Part shown: in pieces, positions 39,501 to 50,362 of the stretch
Numbering within the stretch: the stretch's first letter is position 1
Layout of the letters: each line of letters opens with the position of its first letter
Source: Strongyloides papillosus
Taxonomy: Eukaryota; Nematoda; Chromadorea; Rhabditida; Strongyloididae
DNA: 64,000 nucleotides
Direction of reading: 5' to 3'
Assembly (NCBI GenBank): GCA_005656395.1
Contig: SRSI01000010.1
Span: 1,488,001 to 1,552,000 of the forward strand
The notes under the pieces: generated by a model
Database searches by the model: none
The model's input: only the letters and a program-made list of their open reading frames with translations
What the model was told of the DNA's origin: nothing
Translations under genes and position numbers: made by a program

Positions 39501-42111
39501 CCACGTATTCAGCAACAAAGTGGTATTGTTTTAAATCAGATGAATGGATATTCACCAAGATCTTCTGTTGCTAGGTAAGTTTTTATTTTATACATATTTA
39601 CATATATATGACATTGAGCTTTTTTTTTCTTCTATAAAGTGTATTCTTAGAATATACACAAAAGTTTAGAAAATTTTAGAGATAGACAGTTTACTCTGTA
39701 TACAATATATCTCTTTAACAAACCAAAAAACATTTAACAAATTATACAATATTGATAACTTTATTATTACAAATTAAAGTATACTTTACATCCACTTATA
39801 AATAGGATGTGGCTTTTGATAATATTATTTATTCTGTGTACTTAAGATAATAGTTAAAAAAACTTTAACTATTAGCATTTATAAAATTTATAGGAATTAT
39901 TACCAACAAACTTTTTCCTTCTTTTTATATATAAATATACAACGCTATGTCACTGTCATTCATCATCAAAATTAGTGTTTTCATCGAAATAGTCTAAGAT
40001 ATTTCCTTTTTAGTTATTCCTCATATACATCGTCAAATGGACTGCCTTCAACAAACAATCAATCGTATGGTGGTAGTGGTAGTAATGGCAGTAACAACAA
40101 TCATATTTCAAATGGAACTTTAACTAGTAATAAATCGATATCAAAAAATTTATCCTCTTCCAGTCCTGTAAGACAAGTTTCATCATTATCACAACGACGC
40201 TCACCAAGTAGTGGTATTAAGCCTATAAATTGTTCACTAGCTAATAATTATTTTTCTAATCCAGAGGACAATCTTGTTACAATAAGAATGAGACCGGACA
40301 TTCAAGGCAAATTTGGTTTCAATGTTAAAGGTGGATCAGATCAGGACCATCCTGTTATTGTTAGTAAAGTTGCAAGTGGTAGTAGTGCTGATAAATGTTA
40401 TCCAAGACTAAACGAAGGTGATCAGGTTAGTTTGTATAAACAAAATAAATTTATATATTTTATTATATTTTAATAATTCATCTTTTGATAAAATGTGTTG
40501 TATTACTCTAGAAACAATTTTATATTATATATTCAGTTAATGAACTTTCGATATAAATATTTATTGTCAAATATTTCATAATATACAACATCCTACCAAT
40601 ACACCATTAATAGCATTATTTAATATAAAAAATTATACATAAATTAATAGCAAATTATTTTTTGTTGTTCTAGTAAGAAAATAAATTATGTTAATAATTC
40701 TATTTCATGAGAAATTCATGGAAAATAAATGCAATTATTTAAGTCTCTTGTGTAAAAGATTAGATATTGATAAAAAAAGAACCATTATGTATAATTTATT
40801 TTTTATTTTTATATCTATAATAAATATGAGTCATGGTTTTATAGCTAGATGAAATATATGATTTTGATATATAGTTTATTACAAAACTTAATCAATGAAT
40901 TTTATATATGTTAATAAATATTATCTTAACAATTGTATTTAAGTAATATTAATTGTTGTATTTTTCTTTTAGGTTATTATGATAAATGGTGAAGATGTTA
41001 CTCATTGGACACATGATCAAGTTGTGAGATTTATAAGATCCGCTAAAGATACACCTACTGGAGAGTTAATCTTAAATATTAAACCAAATGTCTATAGATA
41101 TGGAGAACATGAAGAACCTACTTCTATTAATGTGCCAGAAGTCAAACATGTAGCAGATAATATTCCTAAAAAAGATATGTTAAAACAATCTCTTCGTATT
41201 TTACAAGAAAATTTACGAAATGGTATGTGTGTTGAACAATTTGAAACTTTATACAGAAAAAATCCAGAAATGACAATGTTTGATTCAAAATCATCTTGTA
41301 ATGTTACTAAAAATAGGTATGTTAATTTATCTTTATAATTTCTCTGTCAATTCATAAATATTTTTTAAGATATCGAGATATTTTACCATATGACGAAACA
41401 AGGGTTCGATTACAGAAAAGTGTTTCTGGGGATTATATTAATGCTTCCCATGTAAATATAGAAATTCCATCAAGTGGTATTATTAATCGTTATATTGCTT
41501 GTCAAGGACCTCTACCAACAACATGCGGAGATTTTTGGCAAATGGTTTGGGAACAATCATGTAGTACGATTGTAATGTTAACAACAACTATTGAAAATGA
41601 TAGAGTGAAATGTCATCAATATTGGCCGAGATTACACGATTCTCAAGATTATGGTAGATTAATAGTAACTTGTATTAAAGAAAGAGAAACACCACATTGT
41701 GCTTATAGAGAAATGTCTATTAAAGACATTCAAACCAAAGAAGAGCGAAGAGTTTCACAAATGCAATATACATCATGGCCGGATCATGGAGTTCCTGAAG
41801 ATTCTAAACATTTCCTAGATTTCGTTGAAGAAGTTAGAAAAACTAGACATGGAAGTGTTAACCCAATGGTGGTTCATTGTAGTGCAGGAATTGGTAGAAC
41901 AGGAGTTCTTATTCTAATGGAAACAGCAGCTTGTAAAATTGAAGCTAACGAGCCAATATATCCAATCGAAATTGTCCGAAAAATGAGAGATCAAAGAGCT
42001 ATGTTAATTCAAACAACTGAACAGTATATTTTTGTATGTGATAGCATTCTAAAAGCATATGACCATGGAATTTTGAAACCAATATCTGAGTTTCACAAAT
42101 CGCCTCGTTAA
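30562..42111 (+). CDS. ptp-1: FERM-PDZ protein tyrosine phosphatase (PTPN3/PTPN4 type), long isoform
   Basis: A cytoskeleton- and membrane-associated tyrosine phosphatase. Long-isoform exons are 30562..30705, 30753..31618, 31670..31924, 32036..32386, 36276..36648, 39108..39574, 40014..40425, 40973..41316 and 41370..42111; phases agree throughout and give about 1,317 residues. The FERM domain spans roughly residues 30-325 (SCTVYFLDD, FFGLQFLSF, ELYKLHAGQTPAIAEYNFL), followed by the FERM-adjacent basic region. A long Ser/Asn-rich linker occupies about 400-900. The PDZ domain is near 905-995 (GKFGFNVKGG...GDQVIMINGEDV). The phosphatase domain closes the protein with WPDHGVP and the P-loop HCSAGIGRTG, catalytic cysteine near 1241, so it should be active. 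A trans-splice-like AG ends 4 bases before the ATG. Introns of up to 3.9 kb are unusual for this genome and contain alternative first exons. Confidence 0.92.
33195..33505 (+). CDS. ptp-1: Alternative first coding exon A of ptp-1
   Basis: Open from an ATG at 33195 to a donor AG|GTAATG at 33505/33506, 103 codons plus two bases. That phase 2 matches exactly the shared exon at 36276. In-frame stop codons lie between the upstream AG (TTTTTTAG near 33168) and the ATG, so this is a first exon with a likely trans-splice acceptor and not a cassette. It would replace the FERM half with a Tyr/Asn/Lys-rich leader of about 104 residues (LPDEKYVYLPISPASYC). Confidence 0.65.
34893..35116 (+). CDS. ptp-1: Alternative first coding exon B of ptp-1
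   Basis: Open from an ATG at 34893 to a donor TG|GTAATG at 35116/35117, 74 codons plus two bases, again phase 2 and so able to splice to the shared exon at 36276. The leader (MLKYAVGPWVSSLYGVK) is basic and Cys-containing and has no recognisable domain. No strong acceptor lies immediately upstream, which suits a transcript start nearby. It differs in sequence from exons A and C. Confidence 0.55.
37778..38182 (+). CDS. ptp-1: Alternative first coding exon C of ptp-1
   Basis: Open from an ATG at 37778 to a donor AAG|GTAGTA, 135 codons, phase 0. The next shared exon (39108) is entered in phase 0, so the join is possible. A good acceptor (TTTGTTTCAG near 37720) and an in-frame stop precede the ATG, as expected for a trans-spliced first exon. 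The leader is highly charged (KERIERNAKNGKR, EEILKREQELTK) and probably helical or disordered. A separate gene ending in this exon is possible but would read through the donor into a hydrophobic tail. Confidence 0.6.
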
Positions 42112-42482
42112 ACAATTTTCATAGTAATTTGTATTTCTTTAGAACGGGTTTTTATTTCTGTAATCGTATAATGGTTTGAAAATAACATGGTTCCTGAATG
42201 TCTGTTTGGATTCTAAACATTTTTTTCTCTATAAATTATCTATCTATGATATATGTATACATTTTTTAGATTTACTCTTTTTAAATCATTTTAAATTGTA
42301 GACAATATGCACCTGGAACCAATATATCTGTATTTTAAGTAAACTTTTGTCCTTAGTTATATTGCTATGGTCATTATTATTTTATAAATAAAACATTTCA
42401 ATGAATTTTTATTTATTCAAAAAGAATTTCTTTAATAAATATTTTATATATACAAAAAGAAAAATCAATGGTTAGTGTTTCA
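42112..42482. other. Convergent intergenic region
   Basis: About 370 bases between the stop codons of two convergent genes; it should contain both 3' UTRs. An AATAAA (+) lies near 42387. Nothing else is visible. Confidence 0.6.
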
Positions 42483-45250
42483 TTATGATTTGTCTAAAGA
42501 ATCTTTCTTCTCGAAAGCATCTTTAAGTAAGATTTCTACCAATTTGTGATCTATTGTATTTTCACTGTTGTCACCCGTTACATTTTCTTGGAGTTTTAGC
42601 TTGTTCTCTGCATTTGTTAACATTGGTTCTTCGACTGTATTTTTAGCAATCAAACGATAAATATTTACTTCTTTTGTTTGACCGAGCCTATGAGCTCTGT
42701 CTTCAGCTTGTTTGTCATTTTGAATGTTATAATCTATATCGTGAATTATAACATTATTTGCAGCAGTTAAGTTAATACCGAGACCGCCAGCTCTAGTTGA
42801 TAAGAGGAATACAAAAATGTCATCGTCTTTGTTAAACTCTTCAACCATTTGAAATCTTTCCATAACTGGTGTTGATCCATCTAATCTTCTGAAATGGTAA
42901 CCACGGATTTCAAGATACACTTCAAGTATATCTAATAGCATCGTAAACTGACTAAAAATTAAAACTTTCTCATTTGAAGATTTAATCTTTGGTAATAACT
43001 TGTCTAAAGCATCAATTTTTGAACTTTCCAAAAATTTGGAATCCTCTAAAGCATATTGAGTTGTCTGAGTAGTTGTAAGACAAAGCTTATGAATAGCCAT
43101 ATCACTCATAAATCCTAAGTCTTCAGCTAAGTAAACAGGGTTCTTTTTTTTGTATGTATCATTATGCATAACAAGTAACTCAGCAATTTTATGACATAAC
43201 CCATCATTGTATATCCATCTATATAACAAGGGGTGATTAGCGATTTGTCTTAGTTGCATAAGACCACCTACACTTGAACCATCTCCTGTGAGGTGTGCTC
43301 TTCGTATATCACTCAGACAATGATCATACATTTCAACTTGCAATGGTTTCAAATCAACATATACAATTTCCTGATTTTTTTTTGGTAAAGACTGTAAAAC
43401 TTCAGTCTTCAATCTTCTTAACATGAATGGTGACAAAATAAGTTTTGCCTGTTCAATTTTATGAGACTCATATAATTCATCAACAGTCAATGGTGTTCTA
43501 TCCTCCTCGCTGTTTTCTTTCTCAAACTCTTTTTTTAAACTTGTAACGGTATTTGTTCTCTTACCACACTGAGTTCTTATCTGAAATTGTCCAAGTAACT
43601 GATCAATATCATCACAATAATTAAGAAACATTTTACTCATTACAAAATATGTTAATGAAATCAATTCAATTAAATTATTTTGTAAAGGAGTCCCAGTTAG
43701 CAAAATTTTTCTTTTCCCTTTAACTTTCATTAAAGAACGATAACGAGTTGTATTGCAATTCTTCAACATATGCCCTTCATCGTATACAACATAATGAATA
43801 GAAAATGCTTTAAAAAATTTCCTATCTTCTTCTTTTGATGTAATCATATTATATGTTGTTAGAAGGACATCAATATTTTTTGTTCCCTTAACTGCTTCTC
43901 TTCTTAATCGTTTACGCTCATCCATGGCACCATAATAGCATAAAATTTTTAATGTAGGAGAAAATTTAGAAAACTCATTTTGCCAATTTTCAATGACTGA
44001 TGATGGCACTACAATTAAATGTGGTCCATTAACACCACTTTCTTTGAGGTACGTTAGAAATGCAATGATTTGTATGGTCTTTCCCAAACCCATTTCATCA
44101 GCTAATATTGCATTATAACCTAATTTGTGCATTTGAACTAGCCAATTAAGACCAATTTGTTGATAGTCGTGAAGAACACAATTGGTTAATGAGGCAGGCT
44201 GCTGAATAACTTCTTTGGTACTCATATCCTGGAGTCTCTTTGACATTTCTTTAGCCTTTCCAGTACAATCGTCAAGAACCTTCTCAATGATCCCTCTATT
44301 TTCAAGATAATCAAAATATACCTCAATGGCTTGATTTCCTCTTGGTATAGCATTTAGAGTTTTTTGAAACTCATCAAATGAACTAAAAGGGCGCATAGAC
44401 ATTATAACATTAACCATTTTATCAGATATTCTTGGAGTGCTCCGGATATCTTCAATGCTTGCATGATTAAAAAAATCAATTGTTTTTTGTTTTAACTCAG
44501 AATCAGAATATGTTCGATAAACGTTTTGCTCATCATCACTATCAGAACAGTTGTTAAACATTCCAGAATAATTTTTATCATTGACATCGTCATCTACTTC
44601 TTCAGTTTTTAAGCATTTAACCTTTCTAGAACCTTCTTTTTTCTTTGATTTAATAGGTGATTTCACACGATCATCATCCGAGCTATCAATAGTCAACTTT
44701 CTCTTATTTAAATTTTTTTTGACAGGTTGCATATCTTCATCATCACTACTTTGAATAGCATGTATAGGCAATTCACTGGTCACTTCATATTCAATTTCAC
44801 CACTTTTGTCTTTTGAAATCTTTAAGCGTACAGGTTCAACAAAATTCTCCACAATTTCTTCACCACTTGAATCGGCAACGATATCTTCCATTTTTTCTTC
44901 AGGACGATCTTCATCACTTATATAGCAATCATAATCGTCATCTTCTTCAGCAATAAATTCCCCATCATCTAACTTTGTACTTTTTTGTTTTTCTAAAAAT
45001 AATATGTTATAAATTATATTAAATCTTACTTTCAGGAAAAACAGATCTTTTTTGTTGGCATTTTGACGAGCTTTTTCCCTTACTAGAATTATTAAGGACC
45101 TAAAGTAAAAAAAAAAGTCAATAACTTTTAAAAAAAAAATTTAAAATATACCAATTTCAATTGCTCTCTTTTTTTAGCCAAAGTCTCCAAAATTTTAGCG
45201 TTTGAAACAGAAGATACACCAACTCTTTTTTTATCGTCAAAGCGGTTCAT
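42483..45250 (-). CDS. SMARCAD1/Fun30-type SNF2 chromatin remodelling ATPase
   Basis: Nuclear ATP-dependent nucleosome remodeller; Fun30/SMARCAD1 proteins act in heterochromatin maintenance and DNA end resection. Exons are 45250..45152, 45099..45030 and 44992..42483 (phases 0 and 1), giving 892 residues. The N-terminal third is acidic and Ser-rich with basic KSKKK-type nuclear signals. A helical segment near residues 225-260 (IRSTPRISDKMVNVIMSMRPF) resembles the region preceding the ATPase in SMARCAD1. The SNF2 motor shows motif I ADEMGLGKT near residue 355, Ia LIVVPSSVIENW, motif II DEGHMLKN (the family form) near 460, LTGTPLQNN, motif V STRAGGLGINLTAAN and motif VI EDRAHRLGQTKEV. All ATPase motifs are intact. 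No CUE domain is obvious. It is divergent from the orphan gene at 45622 across about 370 bases. Confidence 0.93.
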
Positions 45251-45621
45251 TTTTAGATGAGCAATTCTAGAATACACGTTTCCAACACTTTTGTATACTC
45301 CCGCAATTCAAAATGTCGTCGCGGGATATTGTTCAATGGGTTAATTTCTGCGGTTATTAAGCCATATAGTGAAAGTTTAATAAAATGAGATGTTTTTAAT
45401 TGCATAATTAGTGGTTAATACTGTTGTTGTTGTTCTTGGACTGAAAAAACAAAACGTTTGTTGTATATGTGTTATTATAGTACAAAATACTAAGAATATC
45501 GTGTTAAAATTATTTATTTTATTTAATTCAATTATGAATATTAAAACATTTAAATATTGTGATTTTATAATAAGGTTTATAGTTTACATAAATTATTTAT
45601 CATAACAACATAATTACGAGT
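45251..45621. promoter_or_regulatory. Putative bidirectional promoter region
   Basis: About 370 bases separate the divergent start codons of the SMARCAD1-type gene and the orphan gene. The GC-richer patch near 45300-45335 (CCGCAATTCAAAATGTCGTC, CGCGGG) stands out from the AT-rich surroundings. No specific factor site can be named. Confidence 0.35.
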
Positions 45622-46325
45622 ATGAATAATAATAATAATTCTTTCTATTACAACGCAACGTTATCACAATTCGAAATACCAGGGTTTTCTAAACAAGATA
45701 TCCCTATGAATTCAAACGGTAAAGAAAGGACAATTGCCTATAATTTTGTTATGATATCCTTATCTGATATAACATTTAAAATGAAAAATCATTTGTATTT
45801 ATTTGACTATTTCGATGAAGAAAGTGGTATAAGATTAATAGGGTATTGCATTCCGATATTTGTGTATCGTCGTTTTTTTGTTGGACGTGTACCTTTGAAT
45901 CACAGAGAAATTGTAAGAAGAAAATTTGGTAATCCTGGAAATCCGCATGATGTAAGTTTCCAGACTTTTTGTAACTATAACAATCTTATTTTTAGTCATT
46001 TTTAAAGTATATAAAAATACCAATTGTCTCAGTTGAACCAAAATATCCTACAAATTGGTTGAAGTATATCATAAATGGTTGTCCTGATATATATCCATAT
46101 AGTCAACTTTCAAATAACTCATATTATAATAACGAGAATATTGTTATACAGAAAAATATCATAAGTTCACTAGCTCCAAATTGCACCGTTGATTTTTATA
46201 ATTTAAATAATTGTCCCTACTTAATTCCATTTAGAACGTTTGACTGTATTATTTGTTATATGCTAATATTTTCCAATTGTGAGGGAAGTAATGAGAGAAT
46301 AAGTAATATTTTTACATCTAAATAG
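45622..46325 (+). CDS. Unrecognised protein, two exons
   Basis: Exons are 45622..45951 and 45996..46325, both 330 bases, joined in phase 0 and giving 219 residues. I do not recognise the family. It is Asn/Tyr-rich with no signal peptide or membrane span. Visible features are an N-terminal Asn run, a segment FVMISLSDITFKMKNHLYLF followed by FDEESGIRLIGYCIPIFVYRRFFVGRVP, and several cysteines in the second half. The pattern hints at a compact beta-rich domain, but no motif supports a function. The ATG at 45622 is the first in frame. The splice site is strong, and both exons stay open in an AT-rich background, so the gene is probably real. Confidence 0.6.
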
Positions 46326-46763
46326 TTTATATATTGTTTCATTTAATTCATTTGATACTTTATAAAATATTTTCCAAATATTTCTTACTATAATTACATA
46401 ATATTGAATGCAATTTTTATATAACAAATTGTAATACACTTTAAGTTGACTTATCAATGTGAATGACATTAAAATTACATAAATTGTTATATTAGTCACA
46501 TAAAGCACAATAAATTTATCAATGTATGTGATTAAATATGTGAATTTTAAACGGTATTACTTTTAGCTAACCTTGCAACGCATTATTACATTATAAATTA
46601 TAAAAATTATACCTTTTTTATGTGTATTTCACGCTAAATATTAACTTTATTGGAGGAATTTTTACTAACGTACATATATTTTTCTCACATTTTGTGGGAT
46701 AAAATACATAATTTTTTTAATTAGTAGATTTCTTAAATTATATTTAAATATTATAGAGATATA
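46326..46763. other. Intergenic region
   Basis: About 440 AT-rich bases. No feature beyond a probable promoter for the GNAT gene; a short AG after ATTATAG near 46756 could be its trans-splice acceptor. Confidence 0.5.
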
Positions 46764-47684
46764 ATGTCATTGGAAAAAATTTCTAGTGAAAATTTTAAAT
46801 GTTTCTTAGAAAAGGTAAATCAATTTCCAAATCTTTTAACAATACATCACTCCATTGACACTGAAATAAGAGGATTGTTTCCATGTTCTACTCATTATGC
46901 TTTTGAAGGAAAATGGGAAAACGAAACTATATATTTCGTATACAGGAAAAATATATATGTAACTCCATTTTTGTTTATAGCTTCAACAGCAAATTCAATG
47001 AAATCTATTGATGAACTTGAAAAAATTTTCCAAAATTTTTTTGATATTTTTCCTGAAATAAAAGAAGAGTCAACATTTATAACTATCGGTATTTCATTTC
47101 TTACAAGTACATTTAATAATTGGTATGGTAAATACTTTAACAAAGAAAGCTGCTTAGAATATCAAACATATCTATACTATATGAATGAAAAACAAAAAGT
47201 AAAAGCAAAAAATTTTTATTTTCCGCTTCCGAAAGGATACTATTTTGACGAAAATATATCTGACAATGACTCTCTGATAATTAATAGTACATGGAAACAT
47301 GCCAAAAAAGGTGATTATGAACAAACAAGGTATAGTAGTTTTTTTTTTTATTACAAACTTTTTTAAAGAGCTAAATTAAAGTATCTACCTTTTGCTTGTA
47401 TAAAATACAAAGGGGAACCAGTATCTTTTGAAATTAATGACCCATCCGGATTCTTAAATCACCAATTTACAATTGAAGAACATAGAAGGAAAGGACTGGG
47501 TTTAGCAGTTGAACTAGAATTGTCAAAAAAAATTGCTAACATAGAAAGAACACCATATAAGACTGTTGAGCTCTTTAATAAATCTGTTTTAGAAAATAGC
47601 AATAATTCTCAATATTGGACCAGATGGGATGATGAAGATGGCAATCCAGTGGAATTTCTTTTCATACCTATTTTTAAAAATTAA
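46764..47684 (+). CDS. GNAT-fold N-acyltransferase (glycine N-acyltransferase-like)
   Basis: Exons are 46764..47329 and 47369..47684, joined in phase 2 across a 39-base intron, giving 293 residues. The acetyl-CoA-binding signature is clear in the second exon: FTIEEHRRKGLGLAVELELSKK, matching the GNAT motif A (R/Q-x-x-G-x-G/A). Preceding strands (KYLPFACIKYKGEPVSFEI) and the following variable region fit the two-domain GLYAT-like proteins that are numerous in nematodes and conjugate acyl groups to small amines. The N-terminal half is a poorly conserved GNAT-like lobe. No targeting signal is seen. Substrate unknown; the fold assignment is good. Confidence 0.75.
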
Positions 47685-49114
47685 TTATACCAAGTAACCA
47701 CCAATACACTTCGGTATATATATTCTTTATTTACCCTTTCTCTTGATACATAGAGAAAAAATTCATAATTAATGTAACACTACTACTAACATTTTAATTT
47801 ATGGTTTCTTTTTAAAAATGTTATACCATTTAACTTTTTTAAAAATTAAAAAAATGTAAAAATTATTACTAGTAGTTTGAAAATTCATATAAATTAAAGA
47901 GGTACTACAAAAATTATTTATGATTTTGAAGATTTACAAGTCGAATAGAACCAAGTATAAGTATGAAACTTAAATTTAATAACACAAGAACATCTTATAT
48001 CTTTTAAATTGTTTTGAAAAACAAAATAATTGCTTTGATTAACTTTATTGGTGAAATACAAAGAGTGTTTCTTTCTATATAGCATGAAAAATTATGACCA
48101 TCTTCATTAATATTTACAAGAACAACATTAGACAACGTATGGAAACAATTCTTCAAATGAATTCAATAACGTTTTTGACTTGTGTAAACTATCGTTACGA
48201 AAAATATTTAAATTTTTAAATAATTAAGAACTTACAATAATGTCGAATTTATTTTAAAAAATATCCATCTTTGTTAACGATCCTATCAATTTAAAAATAC
48301 TACTGGCAGTATATACTTAAACGAATCAACAATTAAATTTCGGAGTAAAAAATAGAAATATAACAAGAAATCTCTAATTCGTTTAAAAAAGTCACCATCA
48401 TCCATTTTATTTAACTTCGGCACAATAATTTTCGCTTAGATTTTTCATAGAATTTATTTTTCATCTCCAATTTAACCCTCTTGTAAAAACTGTACAACCA
48501 AAACTGTGAAAATAATGGTAACAGTTGGAGTAAATACTTTGTAAAAATAATGTTATAACAACGTAAAATTAAATCCAGTTAATGTTAACAAAATTTTTAT
48601 TGCATTCATTTTTTCGTATTGACATAAAGTGTTTTACTTACACAAATTCATTTAAATATATCTTAAGAATATGAGAAATGAATTCCTGAATAAAAATACT
48701 ACAAAAGTTAAACCATATTAATTATATAAAACAATGTGATTTTTTTGTTTAATTATTAAAAAAAAGTAGAGAGATTAAATCAATTATCCTGGAAAAATTC
48801 TCTACTTTTTTATTGTAAATTCAACGTGGAATAGAATCATTAAAAATAATTTAATGCATTGTTTGACAAACATAAATAAAATAAAAATTTGGTACATAAA
48901 TGTATTTTTATCCAACAACCATAAAAGTGATTTTACCTAGTTAAATAAGGAATTAAAACCTTAACATAAAAAGTGACAAATTTAATTTTCCACTTAAGGT
49001 ACCACTCTTAGAAAATAACATTTCAAAATTAAAGTTAAACTTAGCATTGGGAAAATGTATACAAATTTTACAGATTGTAAAATATTAATTTCTTTCCATA
49101 TTTGTTTCTAAATA
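47685..49114. other. Intergenic region with one hairpin
   Basis: About 1.4 kb, AT-rich. It contains a 13-bp perfect inverted repeat near 48760-48811 (described separately). No exon recognised. Confidence 0.55.
48760..48811. repeat. Inverted repeat / hairpin
   Basis: Left arm AAAAAAGTAGAGA (48760-48772) and right arm TCTCTACTTTTTT (48799-48811) are perfectly complementary, with a 26-base loop. It may be a short MITE-like remnant or a transcript hairpin; it lies about 300 bases upstream of the next gene. Confidence 0.7.
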
Positions 49115-50145
49115 ATGCACTTTGTTAAAAAAGTACCTACAACAGAAGAACAACGTGAAGTTCAAGAAAAAGAAAAAGCGCTTAAAGCAGCAAGTTATAG
49201 GAATTTATGTAATGCAATAAATATTAAACTAAAAAATGGTAAAGTCATATTTTCCTATTTTAAAGTTATCTTTTAGAGGTGTACGATGAAGAATTGATGA
49301 ATTTATCTGCCCAGATACTAGAAAAAAACCCCGACGTTTATACATTGTGGAATGCAAGAAAAAAGTATCTAGAAAAAGTGATTAATGAAAACGAGGATAC
49401 AACTGAAAATGATGCTATTTTAGATGGTGAATTAACTCTTGCAATGACGTCTTTGACAAAAAACCCAAAATCATACTCGGCTTGGTTTCATCGTTTTTGG
49501 GCTTTTAAGAAAATGACAAAACCCGATATTAAAAAAGAATTAGAAATGTGCCGTGTAGCTCTTCAACTAGACTGCAGAAATTTCCATTGTTGGGATCACA
49601 GACGTTCTGTTGCTGAGCACGCAAAATTAACACCTACTGAAGAATTACAATTTGTTGATTATCTAATTGGTAAAAACATTAGCAATTATTCAGCTTGGCA
49701 CTATCGAGTAACTTTACTAGAGCGTTTACATTATGATAATTCAGGAGATATAAAAAATGGCAAAATAAGCGAAGACACTTTACTAGAAGAGTTTAATCTA
49801 GTTTCTAATGCATATTACACAGACTCAGAAGACCAAGCATGTTGGTGTTATGTTAAATGGTTAATTGATGCATCAGTTAAGAATATGACTCCGAAAATTA
49901 AGAACCAAATAAACACTGTACTCCAACATATAAAGGAGTTGGCTGAATTGGAACCTAATAACATTGTAAGTCTAGTCTTCTTTATAATTAATATTTTTTA
50001 GTATTTATTGTCAACAAACATCTATATTCTTGAAAAAATTTCCGAAAATAAAGATGAAATTGTTTCATTATACGAAAAATTATCGAATATAGACAAATTA
50101 CGAAGAGGAATGTACCTTGAAAAAATGAAAAAACATTTAAAATAA
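49115..50145 (+). CDS. Rab geranylgeranyltransferase alpha subunit
   Basis: Alpha subunit of the enzyme that adds geranylgeranyl groups to Rab GTPases presented by REP. Exons are 49115..49238, 49277..49965 and 50002..50145, giving 318 residues with consistent phases (1, 0). The start MHFVKKVPTTEEQ matches the family's N-terminus. At least four protein prenyltransferase alpha repeats are visible with their Trp/Tyr/Arg signatures: TLWNARKKYL, YSAWFHRFWAF, FHCWDHRRSVAEH, YSAWHYRVTLLERL and CWCYVKWLI. It ends with DKLRRGMYLEKMKKHL. It lacks the Ig-like and leucine-rich domains of mammalian enzymes, as in other invertebrates. The next gene begins 217 bases downstream on the same strand. Confidence 0.92.
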
Positions 50146-50362
50146 TTGTTTTATTTGTTATTAAATTTACTTTTTATATAACTACAAAGCGAACCGTATA
50201 AATTATATTTTAAAAAGATTTTTATTGTTTTATTCTATCCAACCTTGATAAACAGAACTTTGATACACAAATTACCAAAAAGTTTTCTCAATTGGAAATA
50301 AGTATACATTTGTGTATCCATTTTCATTAGTAGATTTGTAATTCCGATATTTTAGTTTTAGA

